From DATDAW01 sp036524675 (lineage in GTDB: Bacteria; Verrucomicrobiota; Verrucomicrobiia; Chthoniobacterales; DASVRZ01): DNA of 13,278 bases. Position numbers and translations under genes: made by a program. The stretch lies in contig DATDBU010000151.1 of the NCBI GenBank assembly GCA_036524675.1, positions 1 to 13,278 of the forward strand, given 5' to 3'. The first letter of the stretch is position 1; every line of letters begins with the position of its first letter. The notes under the pieces are model-generated. The model was not told the DNA's origin. It ran no database searches and saw only the letters and a list, made by a program, of their open reading frames with translations. This document shows, piece by piece, positions 1-7,872 of this stretch.

Positions 1-27
1 GGTAGCCTTGGCCAGTTTTCCCGTTTC

Positions 28-60
28 CAGGTAAGAATCTCGAGCACTCGAGGTTACCTG
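28..60. promoter_or_regulatory. Dyad-symmetric element upstream of the PadR gene
   Basis: A 7-bp perfect inverted repeat, CAGGTAA (28-34) and TTACCTG (54-60), flanks two copies of the palindrome CTCGAG (39-44 and 47-52). The strand could form a hairpin with an asymmetric internal loop, or the DNA could be a dyad operator. It lies about 70 bp before the start of a PadR repressor, and PadR proteins commonly autoregulate through dyads, so an operator is plausible. It does not match the ATGT/ACAT half-sites often described for PadR. It could instead be the end of an upstream transcript, but no T-run follows. Confidence 0.35.
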
Positions 61-128
61 TTGCTTTCCCAATAGAACGGAGGCATTCTCCTGTTGGTAA
101 ACCAAATGAACCTACGGAACGAAGCCGC

Positions 129-476
129 ATGAAACAGAAAAAGGATGTCCAGCAAGGAACGCTGGCCCTGATGGTCCTGAAGACCCTCGACGTGCTGGGA
201 CCGCTGCACGGGTATGGCATCGCCCGGCGCATCGAGCAGATCAGCGGCGACCTGCTTTCGGTCAATCAGGGTACGCTTTATCCCGTCCTGCTGAGGCTGG
301 AGCAGGAGGGCGCCATTGCATCGGAGTGGGGTCCTTCGGAAAACAACCGCCGGGCGCGCTTTTATCGGCTGACGCGCGCGGGACACAAATTACTGGAAGC
401 CGAAAAGCGCGATTGGGAGCAGACAGCGGCGATCATCGCGCGCTTCTTTGAAGTGAAAACGCAGGATCTGGCATGA
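129..476 (+). CDS. PadR family transcriptional regulator
   Basis: This 115-residue protein is a one-domain PadR winged-helix regulator, the usual length for the short PadR class found next to ADOP permeases. The recognisable PadR landmarks are the opening QQGTLALMVLKTL helix, LHGYGIARRI (about residues 33-42), the recognition segment NQGTLYPVLLRLEQEGAI, and the wing with FYRLTRAG. A C-terminal helix (EKRDWEQTAAIIARFF) would serve as the dimerisation helix. PadR proteins are typically dimeric repressors released by a small ligand or by stress. The stop codon overlaps the permease start (ATGA at 473-476), so the two are probably translationally coupled and this protein likely represses its own efflux operon. 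The ligand cannot be predicted. The start has only a weak ribosome binding site, but the protein aligns well from this methionine. Confidence 0.9.
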   Translation: MKQKKDVQQGTLALMVLKTLDVLGPLHGYGIARRIEQISGDLLSVNQGTLYPVLLRLEQEGAIASEWGPSENNRRARFYRLTRAGHKLLEAEKRDWEQTAAIIARFFEVKTQDLA

Positions 477-3123
477 GAGCCCTGAATCGGTTGTTCACAC
501 GCCTTCTCAACTTCACGGCCAGGCGCCGCGGCGACGAACGGCTCAGGGAAGAGATGGAATCGCATCTAGCGATCCTGACTGAAGAGAACATCCTCGCCGG
601 CATGACTCCCGGGGGAAGCCCGCCGCCAGGCGCGCCTGAAATTCGGGGCGGTGGAGGCAGTCCGGGAAGACTACCATGCCGAAGAGGGCCTGCCATCGGT
701 GGAGGATTTGCTAATGGATGTTCGTTATGCGCTTCGCGCGCTTCGGAAGTCTCCGGTGTTTACCCTCGTCGCTTTGCTCACTCTCACACTCGGGATTGGG
801 GCAAATGTCGTCGTCTTCGGAGTGCTGAACGCGGTGCTGCTGCGTCCGCTGGATGTGAGTGATCCACAGAACCTGTATCAGCTTCGCCACCAGCAGTGGA
901 CGAGCTTCAAACTTTTGACGACGTCATATCCTGCGTTTAAGGACTTTCAGCAGCGAAACACAACCTTCAGTGGTATAGCCGGCTTTTATGGATATTCTCA
1001 GGCGAGACTGACCTGGCGTAACGCGGTGAAGAGTGTGTCCGGCTACTACGTCACTGGCAATTATTTCGATCTGCTGGGAGTGCAGCCGGAGGTGGGAAGG
1101 TTCTTTCACACGGTGGACGAGCGTGGTCCGAATTCAGCGCCGTATGTGGTATTGAGCCATAATTTGTGGCGAAACGTGTTTCTTGCCGATCCGGGCGTGG
1201 TCGGCACAACCGTGGAGCTCAACAAACACCCGTTTACGGTGATCGGCGTGGCGCCGGAGCGGTTCCATGGCACGGAGCAATTTGTGTGGCCGGACTACTG
1301 GATACCCATGGTAAACGAGGAGCAGGTGGAGGGGCAGGATTACCTGCATAGCCGGACAACCGTAGCTGTTACGGTCATTGGCCGGCTTAATCCTGGCGTG
1401 ACGCCTCAGCAGGCTGCGGAAAATCTGAATGCGATCGCGGCCGAACTGGCAAAGGAATATCCAGAGACAGACAAGGGACTGTCGTTGCGGCTGATCCGTC
1501 CAGGACTCTACGGGGACACCGGTGATGTCGTTCGCGGATTTCTTTACAGCGTGACGGTGCTGGCTCTGCTGGTGCTGGCGGCGGCGTGCGCCAATCTGGC
1601 AAGCCTGTTTGCGGCGCGCGCTGCGGATCGCAGCCGGGAACTGGCGCTCCGGGTGGCCCTTGGAGCGAGCCGGTGGCGGCTGGTGCGGCATTTGATGACC
1701 GAGGCGCTGGTGGTGTCGCTAATGGGCGGAGCCGCCGGCCTGGTGACTGCGAGCCTGCTGCTGGGTGTGTTGAACCGGTTGCATTTGCCCTATGGCCATC
1801 TGGCGGTCAGTTTGGATGCGCGCGTGTACCTGGCAGGTCTGACCTTGACCCTGGCAAGCGCGCTGCTGTTTGGGATGGTTCCGGCGCGGCAGGTGTGGCA
1901 GAGCAGCCCCTTGCAGGCGATGAAGGGCGGATCGGTGGATTCAACGCCCCTGCGCCGGTTTGCCCTGCGGGACCTGCTGCTGGTGGCACAAATTGCCATC
2001 TGCACGCTGTTGGTAACGGCATCGCTGGTCGCGGTATGCGGCATGGTGCGTATGCTGCACGCTCCGCTGGGCTTCCAGCCGCAGGGCGCGATGCTGGCCG
2101 GGATAGACCTGAGCCAGGTGGAACAGGAAGGCGACACTGCTCTTGAAAAAAAGAAAGCGATGCTTGAGGCGGTGCGGAGCATCCCCGGTGCGGCGGCGGC
2201 GGGTACGGTGAGCCGCGTGCCCTTCACCGGCGGGCTGCGCGGGATTCCAATTTTTCGGCCAGGGACGACAGATTTCAACCTGAACAACTCTGTGCTGGCG
2301 CCGTACGTGTTTACGATATCGCCGGGATACCTGGAGGCTGCCGGCACCCGGCTCCTGGGTGGGCGGGATGTCTCATGGCACGACACCACAAAGACGCCGT
2401 ATGTGGCGATCGTGAACGAAACCTTCGCGCGGAAGATGTGGGGTGAAACGCCGGCGATCGGACAACGCTTCATTGTGTGGGGCCAACTGACGGAAGTGGT
2501 GGGCGTGGTGGAGGACGGCAAGTATCACGACATGCACGAACCGCCACAGCCTGTGGCGTATCTGCCATTGTCGCAAAACGGGCAGAGCGCAGCGGTTTTC
2601 GTGGTGCGGTCGCACCTGGCGCAGAACGAGATGGCGGCGGCGCTCGAACGCACCCTGAGCGGTCTCGAACCGAATGCGCCAATTACGGTGCAGAGCTGGT
2701 CCGATGCGCTCGGGGGTGCGCTATTCCCAGCGCGGGCGGCGACCGCAGCACTGGGCGTCATCGGTCTGCTGGCGGCGATGCTGGCGGCGACGGGCATCTT
2801 CGGCATGGCGGCCTACAACGTGAGGCCGCCGGATGAAAGAACTGGGCATTCGCGTCGCATTGGGCGCGAGCAAGACACACGTTATGAGCGCGGCGGTGGG
2901 GCGGCCAATGGTGCTGCTTGGAGCCGGATCGTTGGCGGGGCTGCTGTTGGGCTCCTACGCCAGCGGGTTACTGGGGCAGATTGTGTATCAGGCGAATCCT
3001 CGGGATCCTGTGGTCGTGGGCGGCGCGGTGCTAACAATGGCGCTGCTGGGCATTGCAGCGTCCGCCATTCCAGCCCTGCGGGCGCTTGCCGTCGATCCAT
3101 CCAAACTCATGAGGGAAGAATGA
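473..3123 (+). pseudogene. ADOP/MacB-like ABC permease, interrupted by two single-base insertions
   Basis: The gene encodes a MacB/FtsX-type permease of the ADOP family. The reading frame changes twice, each time by one extra G. The first is in the G5 run at 611-615 (CCCGGGGGAAGCC); with four Gs it reads P-G-E-A-R-R-Q-A-R. The second is at 2824-2825; without the extra G it reads A-Y-N-V-S-R-R-M-K-E-L-G. Removing both gives exactly 882 codons plus stop, a normal ADOP length. Reconstructed layout: an ADOP-type cytoplasmic N-terminus with RGDERLREEMESHL, a first membrane segment near residues 95-117, a MacB periplasmic core, membrane segments near 355-380, 406-430 and 450-471, then a duplicated second half with segments near 497-524, 755-783, 803-832 and 845-871. 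The end overlaps the next start (ATGA at 3120-3123). Everything else is intact, so sequencing error, recent decay and a real pseudogene are all possible. Confidence 0.85.
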
Positions 3124-3161
3124 GGCAGGTGAACACCCTTCAGGCAGGTGGTGGTTCGGCG

Positions 3162-4421
3162 ATGGACGAGCCGCGAATCGGATATGTCCAGAAACGTCGC
3201 AAACGGCATCTGATGCTGGCTGCTTGCGGCCTGGTCCTCGTTGCGGTCGTTATCGCATTTGTTTCCCGCCTTAAACCTGCTGTCCCGTCTGTTGCGAGAA
3301 ATTCGGTTTGGATCGATACCGTCAGGCAAGGCTCATTTTTGAGAGAGGTCCGAGGGATCGGGACGCTGGTGCCGAAAGAAATCCGTTGGATTGCGTCGCG
3401 TAACGATGCGCGTGTTGAAAAGATCCTTGTTTGGCCAGGCACCCCGGTTCAGCCCGATACGATTATTCTTTCGATGACAAATCCGGAGCTGCAACAAACG
3501 GTCGTCGATGCCGATGGGGCGGTCACAGCCAGCCAGGCAAAATTAGTCAACCTCCGAGCGCAGCTGGAAGGTCAGTTGCTCGAACGCAAAGCAGCCATGA
3601 TAAGAGCCGAAGGCGAGCGGGACGCTGCAGCGGCTGAACTGGATGTTAACGAACGTCTATCCAAGAAAGGCCTGATCGCCGCGGTCGATTTAAAGAAATC
3701 CCAGATAACAGCACGCGAGTTCCAGGCAACGTTCGACATTGAAAAACAACGATTCAAGTTTATGCAAAACGCGATTGACCCACAGCTTGCGATTGCCAGA
3801 GGTGAACTGGACCAGGCGAGAGCCCAGGCGCGGTTGCGGCACGATCAACTGGACGCGTTACAGGTTCGAGCGGGTATGACCGGTGTCCTGCAACAGATCG
3901 CAGTCGAGATCGGACAACGAATTAGCGCCGGAACGAACGTAGCAAGAGTAGCCAATTCGTTAAAACTCAAAGCTGATGTTAGGATTCCTGAAACTCAAGC
4001 TCGCGATATAGTGATTGGTCAGCCAGCAACGATCGATACGCGTGCGAGCGGCCTGGTCAAGGGACGCGTCTCGCGAATCGATCCCGCAGTACAGCAAGGG
4101 ACGGTGCTTGTAGATGTTGACTTTGACGACCAACAACTGCCGCGCGGTGCGCGTCCGGATTTGAGTGTCGAAGGAACTATCCAGCTTGAAACTCTCGAGA
4201 ATGTTACCTATGTCGGCCGTCCTGCGTTCGGACAGGATGAAAGCACGATTTATCTATTCAAGATTGTCGGGAACGGACTGGAAGCCGAACGAACTCGAGT
4301 GCTTCTTGGCCGCGGATCGGCCAATGCAATCGAAATCCGGCAAGGATTAAATCCGGGAGACCAAGTGATTTTATCTGATATGAGCGCAAATGATAACCAG
4401 GATAAAATCCGTTTACAGTGA
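3162..4421 (+). CDS. HlyD/MacA-like efflux periplasmic adaptor (membrane fusion protein)
   Basis: This 419-residue protein is the membrane fusion subunit of a tripartite-type ABC efflux pump. It would link the inner-membrane permease to the periplasm or an outer-membrane channel. A basic N-terminus (QKRRKRH) precedes one membrane anchor at about residues 16-35. Next come the first half of the lipoyl domain (about 60-110, with ARVEKILVWPGTPV), a long Ala/Glu/Arg-rich coiled-coil hairpin (about 111-235), the second lipoyl half (MTGVLQQIAVEIGQRISAGT, about 239-258), and beta-barrel and membrane-proximal domains to the end. An earlier in-frame ATG at 3120 overlaps the permease stop, has an AGGGA ribosome binding site and would add 14 residues. 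I chose 3162 because the residues before it look unlike the family, but the coupled start is a real alternative. The downstream end overlaps the ATPase start. Confidence 0.88.
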   Translation: MDEPRIGYVQKRRKRHLMLAACGLVLVAVVIAFVSRLKPAVPSVARNSVWIDTVRQGSFLREVRGIGTLVPKEIRWIASRNDARVEKILVWPGTPVQPDTIILSMTNPELQQTVVDADGAVTASQAKLVNLRAQLEGQLLERKAAMIRAEGERDAAAAELDVNERLSKKGLIAAVDLKKSQITAREFQATFDIEKQRFKFMQNAIDPQLAIARGELDQARAQARLRHDQLDALQVRAGMTGVLQQIAVEIGQRISAGTNVARVANSLKLKADVRIPETQARDIVIGQPATIDTRASGLVKGRVSRIDPAVQQGTVLVDVDFDDQQLPRGARPDLSVEGTIQLETLENVTYVGRPAFGQDESTIYLFKIVGNGLEAERTRVLLGRGSANAIEIRQGLNPGDQVILSDMSANDNQDKIRLQ

Positions 4422-5146
4422 TGCTAACGACCGAAACGCAATCGATGATCGATAGGAACCCCACTACCGATGGTTCACTCATTCACCTCAATGGCGTCAA
4501 GAGAGTATTTTTGACTGACGAGGTTGAAACGCACGCGCTGGACGGGATCGATCTGAAGATTCAGCCGGGGGAATATGTTGCAATTGCGGGCCCGAGCGGG
4601 TGTGGGAAATCGACCTTGCTATCAATCCTCGGATTGCTCGATTCCCCGACTGAGGGAAGTTACACTCTGAATGGTAATCCGGTCGGAAAACTATCGTTTT
4701 CAGAGCGAGCGCGTGTCAGGAGCCGGACAATTGGGTTTGTCTTTCAAAGCTTTAATCTGATCGGTGATCTGACCGTGCAAGAAAATGTCGAGCTGCCGCT
4801 CACCTATCGACGGGAAATCACTTCGGCGGAACGCGAGAAAAGGGTGGCGGAGGCTTTGCAGCGAGTAGGAATGGAGCATCGCCGTAAGCATTTTCCGAAT
4901 CAACTTAGCGGTGGACAGCAGCAACGCATTGCCGTAGCGCGTGCACTGGCTGGCTCGCCCTCCGTGTTGCTTGCCGACGAGCCGACCGGGAATCTTGATA
5001 GCAAGAACGGGGATGCTGTTATGGAGTTACTGGCCGATCTTCATCGGTCCGGAGCCACGATTTGTATAGTGACCCATGACGAGCGATTTGCTCACTGTGC
5101 AAATCGCACTATCCACCTGTTCGACGGGCGGGTCGTGTCTGAATAG
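4421..5146 (+). CDS. MacB/LolD-class ABC transporter ATP-binding protein
   Basis: This 241-residue nucleotide-binding protein would power the permease encoded upstream. All ABC motifs are present: Walker A GPSGCGKST (57-65), Q-loop glutamine at about 109 (GFVFQSFNL), signature LSGGQQQR (162-169), Walker B VLLADEP (182-188), D-loop NLDS, and the switch histidine at 219 (VTHD). The length and the phrases ALDGIDL and FQSFNL are typical of the MacB/LolD/FtsE class that partners FtsX-like permeases. A GTG at 4418 directly precedes the ATG and overlaps the previous stop, so initiation by translational coupling at 4418 or 4421 is likely; ATG 4445 is a third candidate. Its presence matters because ADOP permeases are named orphans for usually lacking a linked ATPase. 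Confidence 0.92.
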   Translation: MLTTETQSMIDRNPTTDGSLIHLNGVKRVFLTDEVETHALDGIDLKIQPGEYVAIAGPSGCGKSTLLSILGLLDSPTEGSYTLNGNPVGKLSFSERARVRSRTIGFVFQSFNLIGDLTVQENVELPLTYRREITSAEREKRVAEALQRVGMEHRRKHFPNQLSGGQQQRIAVARALAGSPSVLLADEPTGNLDSKNGDAVMELLADLHRSGATICIVTHDERFAHCANRTIHLFDGRVVSE

Positions 5147-5193
5147 ATCCATATGGCAACCGGTCGCAGGTGGGGGACACCAGAATTCTGCGT

Positions 5194-5223
5194 GAGACGT
5201 GAGGATTCCTCGCGTCTCTTTTT
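5194..5223 (+). terminator. Intrinsic terminator of the efflux operon
   Basis: An 11-bp stem (5194-5204 with 5208-5218, one G-U wobble) closes on a 3-base loop and is followed by TTTTT (5219-5223). It lies 47 bp past the ATPase stop on the same strand, which fits Rho-independent termination of the four-gene operon. The next gene converges from the other side, and this site would also prevent readthrough into it. Confidence 0.85.
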
Positions 5224-5290
5224 GCTGCTCCGGAGAAGGGCTGGGATTGTCGTCGCTCTATCTTCCATCGATTCCCAGCGGAACCCTGTT

Positions 5291-5842
5291 TTACTGCCCC
5301 TCCGCGGGAACGATCTCTACGTCATCGATCCAGATGGTCCCGCTATCCGACGGAAATGAGCCTTTTTCGATGAGGAATGCAATGCCTGTCGCGGGCCAAT
5401 GCACCTGTCCGTCATCGTCGCCGGCATAGTGCTGGTAACGTCGTCCGGAGTCGAAAGCGTCAATTTCCACCTTTTGCCAGTCGTTGGTGGGCTCCAGGGC
5501 AGGACGGCTCTGGTGCACTTGTCCTGTGCTATCGACCAGCCGAAACGTGATGAAGCTGGCATCCCCACTTTTGACCCAGAAACTGATACGGGCGATTTTT
5601 CCTGGCAGGTCCAGAGTCCTCCTCGTAATCGTCCATGCGTGCCCCTCTGATTGCGTAAAATCCGCGACCAATTTTGCGGAGGCTTTACCGTTTTTTGCGA
5701 CTGTTGTGTCGTGTTCGAGGTTGTCGCCAAAGTCGTTCAGACCGTTCTCAAAATCGAAAACGACTTTTTTGGAATCCTGGGCAGATGCAACAGAAGCAGC
5801 AGCCAGAAAAGCGGCGCAAAACAAAGGGAGGGAATATTTCAT
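5291..5842 (-). CDS. Exported beta-sandwich (carbohydrate-binding-module-like) protein
   Basis: The protein has 183 residues, counting from the ATG at 5842. It begins with a classic Sec signal peptide: MKYS, a hydrophobic Ala-rich stretch, and an A-S-A cleavage site at 19-21. The mature part opens with KVVFDFENGLNDF and contains short alternating strands such as ISFWVKSGD, DWQKVEIDAF and GTIWIDDVEIVP. That pattern is typical of jelly-roll or galactose-binding-like carbohydrate-binding domains that begin 'DFE' and end 'IDDVEI'. No catalytic motif is visible, so it is probably a periplasmic or secreted binding protein whose ligand is unknown. A longer frame starts at 5881, but that start would lie inside the putative promoter at 5865-5891, which favours 5842. 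No Shine-Dalgarno sequence is evident at either start. Confidence 0.7.
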   Translation of the reverse strand: MKYSLPLFCAAFLAAASVASAQDSKKVVFDFENGLNDFGDNLEHDTTVAKNGKASAKLVADFTQSEGHAWTITRRTLDLPGKIARISFWVKSGDASFITFRLVDSTGQVHQSRPALEPTNDWQKVEIDAFDSGRRYQHYAGDDDGQVHWPATGIAFLIEKGSFPSDSGTIWIDDVEIVPAEGQ

Positions 5843-5864
5843 GAGAGGGAAGAAGGAGCCGTTT

Positions 5865-5891
5865 CTTATACTATTAAACATTTGTCGTCAA
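5865..5891 (-). promoter_or_regulatory. Candidate sigma70-type promoter for the exported beta-sandwich gene
   Basis: On the minus strand, TTGACG (5891-5886) is followed after 15 bases by TATAAG (5870-5865). These match the -35 and -10 consensus at five of six positions each, with slightly short spacing. Transcription would begin near 5857, giving a short leader before the ATG at 5842. This supports that start over the upstream in-frame ATG at 5881. Confidence 0.4.
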
Positions 5892-5990
5892 ATCACTAAA
5901 CCGTTCGTGTGTGCAAGGCCGTATATTTAAAAAGTCTGGCATGTGACGGCCGTGGTGCTTGTCACAATGATTTGGACCACTCGCTTCAGC

Positions 5991-6485
5991 ATGAAAAAGT
6001 TGACCCTCATTTTCTGGCTTGCGGCTTCATTCCTCAGCGTTCAGCCGGCATTGGCAGACGAACGCCCAGTCGCACCCGGAAGCATTGCGGCTTTAAAAAA
6101 TGGCATCGCCAGCGCACCCTCGGAAGCTCCCGACGTGGTCAAGAAGGCCGTGTGGGCCGCCAACCAAATTGCCGGGATGCCCTACAAATACGGTGGCGGT
6201 CACGGAGAATTTTCGGATACAGGATACGATTGCTCGGGAGCCGTTTCGTATGTGCTGGGAAGCCTGGAGCTGATTGGATCGCCGATGGATTCCAAGCAAT
6301 ACCTGGACTGGGGCGAGGCCGGACCTGGAAAATGGCTGACGGTTTATGCGCGCGACGGGCACGTATTTCTGGTCATTGCAGGCCTTCGCTTTGATACGAC
6401 GGATCGCCTCAACATTGGTCCTGGCTGGCGCGAACACGAGCGGGCTCCAGACGGATTCGTCGCTCGCCATCCGAAAGGATACTAA
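5991..6485 (+). CDS. Secreted NlpC/P60-type cysteine peptidase
   Basis: This 164-residue exported protein has a signal peptide (MKKLTLIFWL, Ala-rich core, cleavage near A-L-A, residues 20-22) and one NlpC/P60 domain. The signature MPYKYGGGHG precedes GYDCSGAV, with catalytic Cys81. DGHVFLVIAGLRFDT supplies His124, and the C-terminal F-V-A-R-H-P-K-G-Y probably supplies the third polar residue (His160). The family cleaves peptide cross-links or stem peptides of peptidoglycan, usually between D-Glu and meso-diaminopimelate. With no accessory binding domain, it is a minimal cell-wall hydrolase or possibly an amidase-like relative. The frame stays open from a GTG at 5943, but only the ATG at 5991 starts directly with the positively charged signal-peptide region. 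It is divergent from the beta-sandwich gene, and a shared control region of about 150 bp lies between them. Confidence 0.85.
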   Translation: MKKLTLIFWLAASFLSVQPALADERPVAPGSIAALKNGIASAPSEAPDVVKKAVWAANQIAGMPYKYGGGHGEFSDTGYDCSGAVSYVLGSLELIGSPMDSKQYLDWGEAGPGKWLTVYARDGHVFLVIAGLRFDTTDRLNIGPGWREHERAPDGFVARHPKGY

Positions 6486-6606
6486 GCAGTTCACGAAATA
6501 GACGATGGAATCTCAGTTCCGGACTGGTTTCGCGCACACCTGGCCTGAATTCCGGAAGTAACGACAAACCTGCCACATAGGGATGTATTCGGCCTCCAAG
6601 TGACTC

Positions 6607-7860
6607 CTAGAATCCCACAACATCAATCAGGTTGATGACGTGTGGTTTGCCCTGTTCCACAATGCGGACTTGGTTGGCTAATTTCGAGTGATTCGCGAAG
6701 AAGGCCTGGAGACTTTGTTTTTGGGGAGCCCAGTTTGATCTCACGGTCGTTTGGGGCTTTTTCACCTTCTTTAGTTTCTCTTTCTCTTGTTCTTTTTTCC
6801 AATCCTCCTCGCGCCCCGCGTCGATTTCATCAATCGGGTAAGTGAGATGAATCAGGAAATCCTCGTCTGGTCTCGCATCCTGCAGCATTTGCAAAGTTTC
6901 CCGCTCCGGATTGCCATGTTCACCATCTCCGGAGAAAACGTAATGGTCGGCGGTGACCCGTTTGAAGAAAACAGTTTCCATGTTCCGGTCGCTCCCGTGA
7001 TGCGGCACTTTTAGGATATCGATGTGCATGTTGGCCTCAGGCTCCAGCAGACCCACCATCTCGAGACCTTCCAGGATCTTGTCACCGCGAGCATCTCCGG
7101 TGAGTAACATTCGTTTTCCTTCCACTTCGGCAAGCAGAACGATGCTGGAGAGATTGGCGGGCGATGTATCTGTGAACGAGGCCAGGGCAGGCTTTTCTTT
7201 GTCCTCTTTTTTAAGGAAGGCATCATGTTCCTTCTGCAGAGCGATCAACTCGGGTCTCATAGGCCCCGCCACGGTGAATTTGAGGTCCTTGCCCATATGG
7301 ATCGGAATGCCATCGGTCGCCATAACGAGCTTGCCATCGAATTGAGGATTGATCCGGAAATTCAGGTTTCGCGCATCGTCGCGGAGCCTCATTCCTTGCC
7401 CGACACTCGCCAGGACTTTGGCAGTATGAGCATCGAGTCCCTCGGTATCAGGATCGCCGGCCAGTGAGGCTGGTCCGAATGATGCTTGAACGGAGGCGAC
7501 GAGTTCATCCGGGCTATTGCCAAGAATATCGTCGAACGTGTTGTGCCAAAAGCTGAGAACCTTTACTGGCAAAGGTTGATTCGCATTTTTTGCTTCGACG
7601 AGTTCCTGGGTTAGTTCCAGAATGCCATTGATGTGATCATCGTCGATATGGCTCACCATGAGGAGGTCCACGGGAAGCGGCTTGTCGTCGGCGAGACCGC
7701 GCGCGGCCCGAATTTGTCCCAGGCGAGGTTTTAGCTGCGGCTTGTAAACCTGAGCGGGGCCGCCGTCGATGAGTACTAGCCCGGGATTATCCTTCGTGCC
7801 GTAGTGAAGTAACAGGCAATCGCCCTTTCGGGCGCGTCGAACGTCGAGAGAAAAGATCAT
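6607..7860 (-). CDS. ComEC/Rec2-like metallo-beta-lactamase fold hydrolase
   Basis: This 417-residue protein has an MBL fold of the ComEC/Rec2 type and no signal peptide or membrane segment, so it should act in the cytoplasm. Visible elements are the opening beta strand (FSLDVRRARKGDCLLLHYG), LVLIDGGP (about 28-35), the metal motif SHIDDDHINGI (H71, D73, D75, H76), SSIVLLAEVEGKRMLLTGDA with the bridging aspartate D256, and ILKVPHHGSDRN with H287/H288. ComEC-type MBL domains are thought to hydrolyse nucleic acids or phosphodiesters, but the substrate here is unknown. A very charged, lysine- and glutamate-rich stretch (about 349-369) interrupts the C-terminal part. The gene begins 12 bp after the S8 protease stop and almost certainly shares its transcript, which suggests a joint function. 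Confidence 0.88.
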   Translation of the reverse strand: MIFSLDVRRARKGDCLLLHYGTKDNPGLVLIDGGPAQVYKPQLKPRLGQIRAARGLADDKPLPVDLLMVSHIDDDHINGILELTQELVEAKNANQPLPVKVLSFWHNTFDDILGNSPDELVASVQASFGPASLAGDPDTEGLDAHTAKVLASVGQGMRLRDDARNLNFRINPQFDGKLVMATDGIPIHMGKDLKFTVAGPMRPELIALQKEHDAFLKKEDKEKPALASFTDTSPANLSSIVLLAEVEGKRMLLTGDARGDKILEGLEMVGLLEPEANMHIDILKVPHHGSDRNMETVFFKRVTADHYVFSGDGEHGNPERETLQMLQDARPDEDFLIHLTYPIDEIDAGREEDWKKEQEKEKLKKVKKPQTTVRSNWAPQKQSLQAFFANHSKLANQVRIVEQGKPHVINLIDVVGF

Positions 7861-7872
7861 GATGAGACGGAG

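Noticed and set aside
611..615. Programmed frameshift site in the permease
   Set aside because: A second, unrelated +1 shift is needed at 2824-2825, and no stop codon or stimulatory structure typical of programmed +1 sites is apparent. Error or decay is simpler.
1790..2521. Antisense 243-codon frame within the permease
   Set aside because: It is a typical shadow of a GC-rich gene with no domain or start signal.
651..4421. Single 1256-residue permease-adaptor fusion protein
   Set aside because: After 2825 the frame gives sequence unlike a permease until the adaptor's own start. The true permease C-terminus is in another frame (2833-3123), so the apparent fusion is an artefact of the second insertion.
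6486..6606. Terminator between the NlpC/P60 and MBL genes
   Set aside because: TTCCGG/CCGGAA can pair across a loop of roughly 30 bases, but the stem is short and no T-run follows on either strand.
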